Source of the DNA: Methylomonas lenta
Lineage (GTDB): Bacteria > Pseudomonadota > Gammaproteobacteria > Methylococcales > Methylomonadaceae
Reading direction: 5' to 3'
Length of the DNA stretch: 64,000 nucleotides
Assembly (NCBI RefSeq): GCF_001644015.1
Contig: NZ_LUUI01000127.1
Location: 1-64,000, forward strand
The notes beneath the pieces are model-generated. The model was given only the letters and a program-made list of their open reading frames with translations, made no database searches and was not told where the DNA came from. The stretch's first letter is position 1. Every line of letters begins with the position of its first letter. The position numbers and the translations under genes are program-made. Shown here piece after piece: positions 55,306-64,000 of the stretch.

Positions 55306-56133
55306 ATGGAAAGAAAGCTTCAAATATTGCCAATATTAATTATATGCGGCATGACACTAGCAGCACCCAATGTAAACGCCAACATGATTTCCTTAAACTT
55401 TACTACTTACACAACATCAATAGGTGGTAGTTCGGGGTACAGTGACTTTTGGAATAACCCGCTTCAATCAAGCTATAGCATTAGCCTGGATTCAACAACT
55501 TTACAAAACTTCGCAAGCACGACGGCTTACAACAATACGCCAAACTATACAGAAACCGTAACAACCGCTTTGAATAATGGTGGTCAGAATCTATATGCCT
55601 GGGGTACCGATACCCTTGTCTCCAATGGAACCATCAATCAAAGTTTTACCCAGTTACAAACAGTACAGGCTGTAAATCGTGAAATGAGAAATGGCGTTCA
55701 ATTTACCGATTCTTCCACTAGCTACACTTCAACAAACCAGGTGTACACGGGTAATTTACCGCCAGAATTAATACCTACCCTCTCAAATCAACACACCAGA
55801 GAAAATAGTTATGCAAATTTTGACTGGTCTGCGTCTCTTGGCACCGATCCTGAATTCGTAGTGTACGATGAACAACAGTTGGCGTCTTTTTTGTTCAGTT
55901 TGATCGGAAATCAATTTAATTTTTATAAATCATCAAACATTAGTGCTTGCTTAGACCTTCAAGAATGGGGCTGTAGCAATCAAACCCAACTCTCTTATAG
56001 AAGTGAAAGTGGATATGCAATCCTGTCTTCATTCAATGTTGGGGCAATTGCGCCGGTTCCGCTACCTACTGCTTTTTGGCTATTTACTTCAGGATTAGGT
56101 GTTTTAGGTTTCGCTCGAAAAAGAAAAATCTAA
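55306..56133 (+). CDS. PEP-CTERM-type exported protein
   Basis: 275 residues. Signal peptide (1-25, ends VNA). The mature part is Ser/Thr/Asn/Tyr-rich with low charge, typical of surface or exopolymer proteins. The C-terminus reads VPLPTAFWLFTSGLGVLGFA followed by Arg-Lys-Arg-Lys: a sorting tail of the PEP-CTERM type in its VPLP variant (short motif, helix, basic end) that an exosortase would recognise. Two Cys near 210-223. No exosortase gene is in this window. Expected location: outer surface or extracellular matrix. Confidence 0.8.
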   Translation: MERKLQILPILIICGMTLAAPNVNANMISLNFTTYTTSIGGSSGYSDFWNNPLQSSYSISLDSTTLQNFASTTAYNNTPNYTETVTTALNNGGQNLYAWGTDTLVSNGTINQSFTQLQTVQAVNREMRNGVQFTDSSTSYTSTNQVYTGNLPPELIPTLSNQHTRENSYANFDWSASLGTDPEFVVYDEQQLASFLFSLIGNQFNFYKSSNISACLDLQEWGCSNQTQLSYRSESGYAILSSFNVGAIAPVPLPTAFWLFTSGLGVLGFARKRKI

Positions 56134-56325
56134 GCTGTCAACTCCTAAGGTGGCTTTGCTGCCCTGCAATTCCTAAGCAGGCCGGGGGTTATATTCCCGG
56201 CCTAAATGTTTCAATCCATTCCAAAAAACAAAAAACCTTACAGATTCCGCGTGGGCACAAAAACGCGTGCCCACCCTACCTGTCTTCGCATTCCCAGACG
56301 CTCCAGCGTCACAATAACCATAAAT

Positions 56326-56565
56326 TCAAGCAAACACTTTCCAAAGCATCGCCATGGTAAACGCCAGGTTAAAACCAATCATCCATTTCAGAAGCTTGAA
56401 CTCCCCTTCCGCATAAAGTTGATATTTGAGCATTTGCTCTTGAAAAAAATGCAGATGATCTTCCTTGCTAAGTTGCTGAATAGCTTCAGCCGCTTTAATT
56501 GCTTTTGACTCGCTGACACCAGCTTCTTTCAGTGCTTCATAAACTTCTGTAATCATCGTAGACAT
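56326..56565 (-). CDS. Small membrane protein with coiled coil
   Basis: 79 residues. A helical cytoplasmic part (EVYEALKEAGVSESKAIKAAEAIQQL) resembles the coiled-coil DUF1640/CCDC90-like small proteins; the last 20 residues (WMIGFNLAFTMAMLWKVFA) form a single membrane helix. Such proteins are often found near or within mobile or TA-like genes, but I see no partner. Function unknown. Confidence 0.65.
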   Translation of the reverse strand: MSTMITEVYEALKEAGVSESKAIKAAEAIQQLSKEDHLHFFQEQMLKYQLYAEGEFKLLKWMIGFNLAFTMAMLWKVFA

Positions 56566-56654
56566 TTTTGCTCTCCGCTATATCGCACTTGAAAGTATAT
56601 CAAGATTCACACCAAACAAACCGCCAACCCATAACGCCACAAGACAATCAAATT

Positions 56655-57401
56655 CTACGCCACACCCAACCTAATCCCCCCAAAATACCGCTCCAAATCA
56701 ATCCGGATCGGCATAAAATACACATTCAAACCATTGGCCGCTGCCGAAGCCATCACGTCATTGGCAAAGCTAACATTCCAGTCGTAATCCGGTCTAAAAT
56801 TCAGCGGAAACTTAACCTTGTTTTTAACTTCCCAGTAATTCATCGAGGCCTGGGTGGTAATCGGGCTGATGCCGATAAACGTTTCCAGGCCTTGCATGTG
56901 TTCGGCGTAAATGTCGATCAAACGCTTGTCGTAAAACGGCTGCGAGAAATAGCCCCGCGCACCGGCATCGGCTTTACGTTGGATATAGTCGCATTCATCC
57001 TGTAAACCTTGCCGATGCGGGTCGAAGCCGGCATAGATATTTAAAGCGGGAAAACGTAGACGTACCACCCGAATCAAATCCACCACATCGGTATTATAAA
57101 AAGCCCGCTTCAAGCCTTCCGGCGGATCACCGGTGACTAACAGCACGCTATCTAACTGATAGTCTTCAATGATACGAAACAACTCGCCGCTATCGATTTT
57201 GAAATCGATAGCGCGAAAATGCGGGATGAAACGGTATTTTCTGCGATCGATGCGGGTGGCCAGTTCCCAGCTGCGAGTATCGAAGCGCTGGATATCCGGT
57301 ACATTGATAAAGTGAATGCCGTCATCCAGCTTTTGTACAAACGCATATTGCTGGTCAAAAGCCTCCAGGCTTCTGGGTACGATTTCAAACGAGATATTCA
57401 T
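56655..57401 (-). CDS. Short methylenetetrahydrofolate reductase-like protein
   Basis: 248 residues from ATG 57401 (TTG two codons before). The opening ISFEIVPRSLEAF keeps the FE.xPR motif; VTGDPPEG, GYFSQPFYDKRLID, GISPITTQASMNYWEVKNKV match the MTHFR/MetF barrel. It is about 45 residues shorter than E. coli MetF (296). Probably oxidoreductase or C1-folate enzyme; the flavin or folate contacts cannot be checked by eye. It follows glmS by eight bases, so likely cotranscribed with the cell-wall sugar genes. Confidence 0.75.
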   Translation of the reverse strand: MNISFEIVPRSLEAFDQQYAFVQKLDDGIHFINVPDIQRFDTRSWELATRIDRRKYRFIPHFRAIDFKIDSGELFRIIEDYQLDSVLLVTGDPPEGLKRAFYNTDVVDLIRVVRLRFPALNIYAGFDPHRQGLQDECDYIQRKADAGARGYFSQPFYDKRLIDIYAEHMQGLETFIGISPITTQASMNYWEVKNKVKFPLNFRPDYDWNVSFANDVMASAAANGLNVYFMPIRIDLERYFGGIRLGVA

Positions 57402-57409
57402 TGCCAAAT

Positions 57410-59239
57410 TTATTCCACCGTCACCGATTTTGCCAGGTTGCGCGGCTGGTCCACATCGGTGCCTTTCAATACCGCCACGTGATAAGACAACAACTGCAGC
57501 GGAATCGTATAAATGATCGGCGAAATGATGTTGGCGACGCTGGGCACTTTGATGATCTGTACGTTTTCATCACTGGATTCTGCCAAACTTTCATCCATAA
57601 ATACAATCAACTGACCACCACGGGCACTGACTTCCTGAATATTGGATTTCAGTTTTTCCAGTAAATTGTTATTGGGCGCCACGGTGACAACCGGCATTTC
57701 GGCATCAATCAAGGCCAAAGGACCATGTTTCAATTCACCGGCTGGATAGGCTTCTGCGTGAATATAGGAAATTTCCTTCAGCTTTAGCGCACCTTCCATC
57801 GCGATAGGATAGTGGGTGCCACGACCTAAAAACAACGCATTATGTTTATCGGCAAAGCGCTGTGATAGCACTTCAATAGTTTCGTCCAGCTTCAATACCT
57901 TTTCGATGTTGCCAGGCAAGCTAAATAATTCAGAGACGATTTTGTCTTCCATTTCCTGGCTCAACTCAAACCGACGCCCAACCGCAATCAACAACATTTG
58001 CAGGGCGACCAACTGCGTGGTGAAGGCTTTGGTTGAGGCAACGCCAATTTCCGGGCCGGCGCGGGTCATCATGACTAAGTCTGACTCACGTACCAAAGAG
58101 CTTTCCGGTACATTACAAATGACGAGCGAATGTTTCACGCCGAGCTTCTTGGCTTCCTGCAAGGCGGCCAAGGTATCTGCGGTTTCACCGGACTGGGAAA
58201 TGGTGACAACCAGCGTATCGGGCGAAATCACCGGATTGCGATATCTGAATTCGCTGGCTACTTCAATGCTGCACGGTACCCGGGCGTATTTTTCCAACCA
58301 GTAACGTGCAACTAAACCTGAGTGATAGCTGGTGCCACAGGCTAAAATCAATACGGATTTAATTTGGTCGAAGACTTCGGCAGCGTTATGACCGAAAGCA
58401 TTGTCCTGTAATCGATTGTTAACGAAGCGGCCTTCCAGCGTTTCAGACACCGCCCAGGCTTGTTCGTATATTTCTTTCAGCATGAAGTGGCGATATTTAC
58501 CTTTGTCGACCGAATCGGCTTTTAACTGACTCTCGATAACCGGACGCACTACCCGTTTGCCGTTTTCATCCTGAATACTGACGCCGTTAATGGTCAATTC
58601 GGCAATGTCACCATCTTCAAGAAAGATGAAACGCTGGGTCACCGGCAGCAGGGCGGCAATATCCGAAGCAATGAAATACTCACCAATGCCTATGCCAATC
58701 ACCAGCGGGCTACCTTTGCGACAAGCTATCAGTAGGTCAGGTTGATCGGCATGCACAACACCTAGTGCATAAGCGCCTTGTAAGCTAACAATAGTGCTTT
58801 TGACAGCTGCCAATAAATCGTCTGTTGCCTGTAACTCCTGGGCAATTTTATGCACGATGACTTCGGTATCGGTTTCCGAAGTAAACACATAGCCGGCTTG
58901 CTTTAATGTGGCGCGCAAATGATCGTGGTTTTCGATGATGCCGTTATGCACCACGGCCACTTTATCTTTGCTGATATGTGGATGGGCATTCTGGGTACTG
59001 GGTTTACCATGCGTTGCCCATCGGGTGTGGGCAATACCGATTTGACCGGCGATAGGGTCGCTGGCTAATAAAGCCTCCAGACCTTTGACTTTGCCCAATT
59101 CACGTTTTCTAAATATCTGACCCTGGCTGACGACCGCCAAACCGGCAGAATCATAGCCACGATATTCCAGCCGTTTCAAGCCTTCAATTAGAATGGGTAC
59201 CACGTTACGCTGTGCGATGCCTGCTACTATTCCACACAT
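57410..59239 (-). CDS. glmS: Glutamine-fructose-6-phosphate aminotransferase
   Basis: 609 residues from ATG 59239, so that Cys2 (MCGIVAGIAQRN) becomes the N-terminal nucleophile; the frame extends 30 codons upstream into glmU and that part should be removed. Glutaminase domain with HTRWATHGKPS and VHNGIIENH; two SIS domains with ACGTSYHSGL, SQSGETADTLAAL; ending in LAKSVTVE. Makes glucosamine-6-phosphate. One base after the glmU stop. No glmS ribozyme is expected or seen. Confidence 0.96.
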   Translation of the reverse strand: MCGIVAGIAQRNVVPILIEGLKRLEYRGYDSAGLAVVSQGQIFRKRELGKVKGLEALLASDPIAGQIGIAHTRWATHGKPSTQNAHPHISKDKVAVVHNGIIENHDHLRATLKQAGYVFTSETDTEVIVHKIAQELQATDDLLAAVKSTIVSLQGAYALGVVHADQPDLLIACRKGSPLVIGIGIGEYFIASDIAALLPVTQRFIFLEDGDIAELTINGVSIQDENGKRVVRPVIESQLKADSVDKGKYRHFMLKEIYEQAWAVSETLEGRFVNNRLQDNAFGHNAAEVFDQIKSVLILACGTSYHSGLVARYWLEKYARVPCSIEVASEFRYRNPVISPDTLVVTISQSGETADTLAALQEAKKLGVKHSLVICNVPESSLVRESDLVMMTRAGPEIGVASTKAFTTQLVALQMLLIAVGRRFELSQEMEDKIVSELFSLPGNIEKVLKLDETIEVLSQRFADKHNALFLGRGTHYPIAMEGALKLKEISYIHAEAYPAGELKHGPLALIDAEMPVVTVAPNNNLLEKLKSNIQEVSARGGQLIVFMDESLAESSDENVQIIKVPSVANIISPIIYTIPLQLLSYHVAVLKGTDVDQPRNLAKSVTVE

Positions 59240-59240
59240 A

Positions 59241-60659
59241 TTATTTCTCCGACTTACAGGGATGTAGGGAGTGCAGAGAACTGTCTGGAACAGTTTCTGC
59301 CTTAACTGGGCGCTGCCAACTAGCAACACTGATTTGCTTGACTCGACTCAAGGTTAATTGCTCGGCAGGCGTATCTCTGGTGATTGTAGACCCTGCGCCA
59401 ATTGTGGCATTTTTGGCTATCGTAACCGGCGCCACCAGTTGCGTGTCGGAGCCGATAAACGCACCGTCTTCAATGATAGTCTTAAATTTGTTGGCCCCAT
59501 CGTAGTTACAGGTGATTGTGCCGGCACCGATATTGACCTTGCTACCCACTTCACTATCGCCGATGTAACTTAAATGATTAATTTTGCTGCCGCTGGCTAC
59601 CGTAGTTTTTTTGATTTCCACAAAATTACCGATATGCACATGGTCGGCCAATTCAGTTTGCGGTCTCAATCTGGCAAATGGGCCGATACGACTATCTGCA
59701 CCCACAACCGCATCTTCAATCACGCTGTTGGCCAATATTTCTACGCCATCGGCCAGTGTGGCATTTTTGATCAAGCAGTTCGGACCGATTTTGACAAATG
59801 ACCCAATGCGGTTAATGCCTTCGAAAATCACGTTGATATCCACGTCGATATCCTGCCCCAATTCGGCGAATTCACCTCTGACATCGATGCGATTAGGATC
59901 ACGTAATGTGATGCCTTTTTCCATTAGCATCTGCGCTTGCTCAAACTGATACACTCGTTCCAGATGCGCTAATTGGCTGCGATTATTCACACCCAATACT
60001 TCATCCTGACTGCTTGCTTGAGTCGTTTCAACCGTCAAACCATCATCCACTGCCATCTCAATTATGTCCGTTAGATAATATTCATTTTGCGCATTGTCAT
60101 TGCTCAAGCGTGCTAACCAGTTTTTCAACTGCTTGCCTTTGCAAGCCAAAATACCCGTGTTACCTTCATTAATTTGCAACTCCATTTCATTGGCGTCTTT
60201 CTGCTCGACAATTTTGATCACAGCATGATCTTTATCACGCACGATACGTCCGTATCCAGTCGGATCATCCAGCGTCACTGTCAACAATGCTAATGATGTG
60301 GCGCTTACTTTTTTAAGCAGGGTTTGAATGGTTTGGGCTTTTAATAAGGGCACGTCACCATACAATATCAACACGGTATCGGCATCTTCGACGTGGTGAA
60401 TTGCTTGTTGCACAGCATGGCCCGTACCTAGCTGCTGCCTTTGCTCTATCCAGGTCGCATCGAGCTGACACAGAGTTTGTTTGACAGTTTCTCCGCCATG
60501 ACCATAGATAATGAATACCTGATTATCTTCGAGCGATAAACTCGTTTCGTAAACATGCTGCAATAGCGCCTTATTGGCAATTTCATGCAACACTTTTGAT
60601 CGGGATGAACGCATACGCGTACCCTGGCCTGCAGCCAGGATGATGGTTTTTATCGACAT
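59241..60659 (-). CDS. glmU: Bifunctional GlmU (GlcN-1-P acetyltransferase/UDP-GlcNAc pyrophosphorylase)
   Basis: 472 residues, slightly longer than E. coli (456). N-terminal uridylyltransferase motif LAAGQGTRMRSSRSKVLHEI; GDVPLLKAQ; C-terminal left-handed beta-helix with hexapeptide repeats (SIRIG/PFARLRPQTELADHVHIGN...) and the catalytic region KINHLSYIGDSEVG. Produces UDP-N-acetylglucosamine. Between atpC and glmS as in E. coli. Confidence 0.96.
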   Translation of the reverse strand: MSIKTIILAAGQGTRMRSSRSKVLHEIANKALLQHVYETSLSLEDNQVFIIYGHGGETVKQTLCQLDATWIEQRQQLGTGHAVQQAIHHVEDADTVLILYGDVPLLKAQTIQTLLKKVSATSLALLTVTLDDPTGYGRIVRDKDHAVIKIVEQKDANEMELQINEGNTGILACKGKQLKNWLARLSNDNAQNEYYLTDIIEMAVDDGLTVETTQASSQDEVLGVNNRSQLAHLERVYQFEQAQMLMEKGITLRDPNRIDVRGEFAELGQDIDVDINVIFEGINRIGSFVKIGPNCLIKNATLADGVEILANSVIEDAVVGADSRIGPFARLRPQTELADHVHIGNFVEIKKTTVASGSKINHLSYIGDSEVGSKVNIGAGTITCNYDGANKFKTIIEDGAFIGSDTQLVAPVTIAKNATIGAGSTITRDTPAEQLTLSRVKQISVASWQRPVKAETVPDSSLHSLHPCKSEK

Positions 60660-60680
60660 GTCTTATTCCTTCAAACAAAA

Positions 60681-60710
60681 AAGCCCGATGACGCAGGCGT
60701 TATCGGGCTT
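60681..60710 (-). terminator. Intrinsic terminator after the atp operon
   Basis: Arms of 14 bases, AAGCCCGATAACGC-type, with one G-U pair and a two-base loop, followed on the minus strand by TTTTTT. It lies 22 bases past the atpC stop and before glmU, so glmU-glmS probably has its own promoter or relies on read-through. Confidence 0.85.
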
Positions 60711-60732
60711 ATGTATACACGAGGGTTAAATT

Positions 60733-61155
60733 TTACGAACCACGTTTTCTTAATCTTTCCAGTGTTCTTAGCTGCATCACAGCTTCTGCAAGCTTAGCCT
60801 GTGCTATAGCGTAATCTACTTTACCGGATTTATCACTTAACATTTCCTCTGCACGGGCTTTGGCTTGTAATGCCTCGGCTTCATCAATGTCATGCGCACG
60901 AATTGCGGTATCAGCCAAAATGGTGACCAAATGCGGCTGAACTTCCAGCAAACCACCAGAGACATAAAACTCCTGGCTTTCCTTGGCACTGATTTTTACC
61001 CGTACTTCACCCGGTTTTAATTTGGTGATTAACGGTGCGTGACGCGGGGCAATACCCACATCACCCATCTCAGCGGGTGCAAAAAGCATCTCAGCTAAAC
61101 CTGAGTAGACTTCTTCCTCCGCGCTAACGATGCAAACTTGAATAGTCATGGCCAT
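60733..61155 (-). CDS. atpC: ATP synthase epsilon subunit
   Basis: 140 residues. IQVCIVSAEEEVYSGLAEMLFAPAEMGDVGIAPRHAPLITKLKPGEVRV is the conserved beta-barrel domain; the helical tail (AEEMLSDKSGKVDYAIAQAKLAEAVMQL) follows. Regulates F1 rotation. Last gene of the operon. Confidence 0.95.
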   Translation of the reverse strand: MAMTIQVCIVSAEEEVYSGLAEMLFAPAEMGDVGIAPRHAPLITKLKPGEVRVKISAKESQEFYVSGGLLEVQPHLVTILADTAIRAHDIDEAEALQAKARAEEMLSDKSGKVDYAIAQAKLAEAVMQLRTLERLRKRGS

Positions 61156-61182
61156 ATCCTATATCTCCACTAATTAGAGGAA

Positions 61183-62577
<1,395 letters not shown>

Positions 62578-62599
62578 CTATCTAAACTTGTGAAATGCG

Positions 62600-63463
62600 T
62601 TAAACAGCTGCAGCTCCGGCAACAATTTCCGAAATTTCCTGCGTGATTGCCGCTTGTCTTGCTTTGTTGTACACAAGTTGCAATTCTTTAATGATGTTTC
62701 CAGCGTTGTCGGATGCACTTTTCATGGCCACCATACGGGCTGCCTGTTCGCAGGCATTGTTTTCAACCAACCCTTGATAGACGATTGATTCGACGTAGCG
62801 CTGCAGTAAATGATCCAGAACTTCTTTGGCACCTGGCTCATAGAGATAATCCCAATGACCGCGTAAATCTTCTTCCAACTCGCCAGCTACTATCGGTAAC
62901 AATTGTGTCATCATCGGCTTTTGCGTCATGGTGTTGACAAACTCATTGTTCACCACATGTAGCTCATCCACTGTGCCGCTCTGATAAGCATCCAGCATGA
63001 TTTTGATGACGCCGATTATATCCATTTGATGAGGTATATCCCCCAGCTTGGAAACCTGACCGATTACATTAGCATTGATATTGCTAAAAAAGCTGGCAGC
63101 TTTGCCGCCGACTGTACACAAATCAACTTCAATGCCACGGCTATTCCATTGCTGCATCTGAGTCAAAACCGTTCTAAACAGATTAGCATTTAAGCCACCG
63201 CATAAACCTCTGTCCGAACTGACAACAATGATACCTACGCGTTTAACTTCACGCGCTATCATGTACGGATGTTTGTACTCGGGATTTGCATGTGACAGAT
63301 GCTTGATAATCTGACTAATTTTTTTCGAGTACGGACGGGTAGCCTGCATGCGGTCTTTGGTTTTACGCATTTTACTCGCGGCCACCATTTCCATGGCGCG
63401 GGTGATCTTTTGAGTATTTTTAATACTTGCGATCTTGGTACGTATTTCTTTGCCAACAGCCAT
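62600..63463 (-). CDS. atpG: ATP synthase gamma subunit
   Basis: 287 residues. Opening [28 protein letters not shown] is diagnostic; [17 protein letters not shown] and the closing [21 protein letters not shown] match. Central shaft of F1. Confidence 0.97.
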   Translation of the reverse strand: MAVGKEIRTKIASIKNTQKITRAMEMVAASKMRKTKDRMQATRPYSKKISQIIKHLSHANPEYKHPYMIAREVKRVGIIVVSSDRGLCGGLNANLFRTVLTQMQQWNSRGIEVDLCTVGGKAASFFSNINANVIGQVSKLGDIPHQMDIIGVIKIMLDAYQSGTVDELHVVNNEFVNTMTQKPMMTQLLPIVAGELEEDLRGHWDYLYEPGAKEVLDHLLQRYVESIVYQGLVENNACEQAARMVAMKSASDNAGNIIKELQLVYNKARQAAITQEISEIVAGAAAV

Positions 63464-63474
63464 CGACTATCCTT

Positions 63475-64000
63475 TTACCAGCTACTTGTTTTAATGAAAC
63501 GTTCGATGGCACTGTGGATGCCATTTTTTATTTCATCGCTGAAGTCGCCTGTCTGATTGATTTTTGCCATCAGTGTTTGCTCTTCTGCTTTCATGAAAGA
63601 TAGCAGCGCTGATTCAAAATCGAGCACTTTTTTCACTTCCAACTCATCCAGAAAACCACTGTTAGCCGCATACAGAGACACACCCATTTCTGCAACTGAC
63701 ATAGGCGCATATTGATGTTGTTTCATCAGTTCGGTAACACGTTGTCCACGCTCGATCTGTTTACGTGTACTTTCGTCCAAATCCGAAGCAAACTGGGCGA
63801 ACGCCGCTAATTCGCGATACTGTGCTAAATCCAGACGAATACCGCCACCCAATTTTTTGATAATTTTGGTTTGCGCTGCACCACCTACTCGTGACACAGA
63901 CAGACCAGCATTCACCGCAGGGCGGATACCCGAGTTGAACAAACCGGTTTCCAAGAAAATCTGGCCATCAGTAATAGAAATTACGTTAGTCGGTACAAAT
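63475..64000 (-). CDS. atpA: ATP synthase alpha subunit, C-terminal part (runs off the window)
   Basis: About 174 C-terminal residues; the gene enters from beyond position 64000. Readable frame begins [29 protein letters not shown] and continues with [20 protein letters not shown]. Standard atpA sequence near the stop, which is 12 bases before atpG on the minus strand. Order atpA-G-D-C is the common bacterial one. Confidence 0.95.
   Translation of the reverse strand, partial: FVPTNVISITDGQIFLETGLFNSGIRPAVNAGLSVSRVGGAAQTKIIKKLGGGIRLDLAQYRELAAFAQFASDLDESTRKQIERGQRVTELMKQHQYAPMSVAEMGVSLYAANSGFLDELEVKKVLDFESALLSFMKAEEQTLMAKINQTGDFSDEIKNGIHSAIERFIKTSSW

Noticed and set aside
59237-59300. glmS ribozyme
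   Set aside because: The region before glmS is glmU coding sequence with a one-base gap; this ribozyme class is mainly found in Gram-positive bacteria.

Overview
The window comes from a gammaproteobacterial chromosome of moderate G+C content. It carries the atpAGDC-glmU-glmS block, a crp-osmC-speD cluster arranged as in Pseudomonas (vfr-osmC-speD), a homodimeric-type aceE-aceF-lpd set and long-Q-loop cytochrome bd. The overall flavour (PEP-CTERM protein with a VPLP-type tail, MNIO copper-peptide cluster, heavy copper and sulfide handling) would fit a methylotroph or methanotroph of the Methylococcales. No methane or methanol oxidation gene is present, so that placement is an inference.

Layout: 1-7.0 kb is an accessory region. 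It has a large NACHT-HEAT-transmembrane NTPase (probable anti-phage sensor), a DUF433/DUF5615 toxin-antitoxin-like pair, a small secreted protein and a broken ISAs1-family transposase. 7.1-12.8 kb is a tripartite RND efflux operon. 12.9-23.3 kb is a sulfide/copper island on the minus strand in two transcription units: (i) cydP-cydA-unknown-cydB-cydX-DUF2892-sqr, joining sulfide:quinone oxidoreductase to a sulfide-tolerant quinol oxidase; (ii) persulfide dioxygenase-TauE/SafE exporter-PsiE-multicopper oxidase-HMA/TauE fusion. Both units are preceded by the same composite control region: palindrome GTTTCA-N3-TGAAAC, an IHF-like site and a sigma54-like -24/-12 element, with the same spacings to the half base. 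This is the strongest previously unlabelled signal I found.

23.7-28.7 kb holds two orphan MacB-type permeases, an EamA transporter, a membrane c-type cytochrome with its own sigma54/NtrC-like promoter, and a cold-shock protein. 29.4-36.5 kb is pyruvate dehydrogenase plus SelO. 36.6-45.9 kb is mostly housekeeping (lipoprotein, M23 peptidase, MFS, Crp, OsmC, SpeD, dynamin-like GTPase, PyrE, HemW, GloA, ASCH).

45.9-48.2 kb is a compact bufferin/HvfA-like RiPP metallophore cluster: a 212-residue exported precursor whose eight cysteines are all followed by glycine, a DUF692 multinuclear iron oxidase and a DUF2063 partner. 48.3-53.6 kb has nth, a GST/TetR divergent pair with two mirror-image operators, YjbQ, a DUF411 metal protein and trpD/trpC. 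53.7-57.4 kb has a mutarotase, a hairpin-rich repeat element, a PEP-CTERM protein, a small membrane protein and a short MTHFR-like enzyme. The window ends inside atpA of the F1Fo ATP synthase operon, read on the minus strand. All calls are from reading the sequence; no database search was run.
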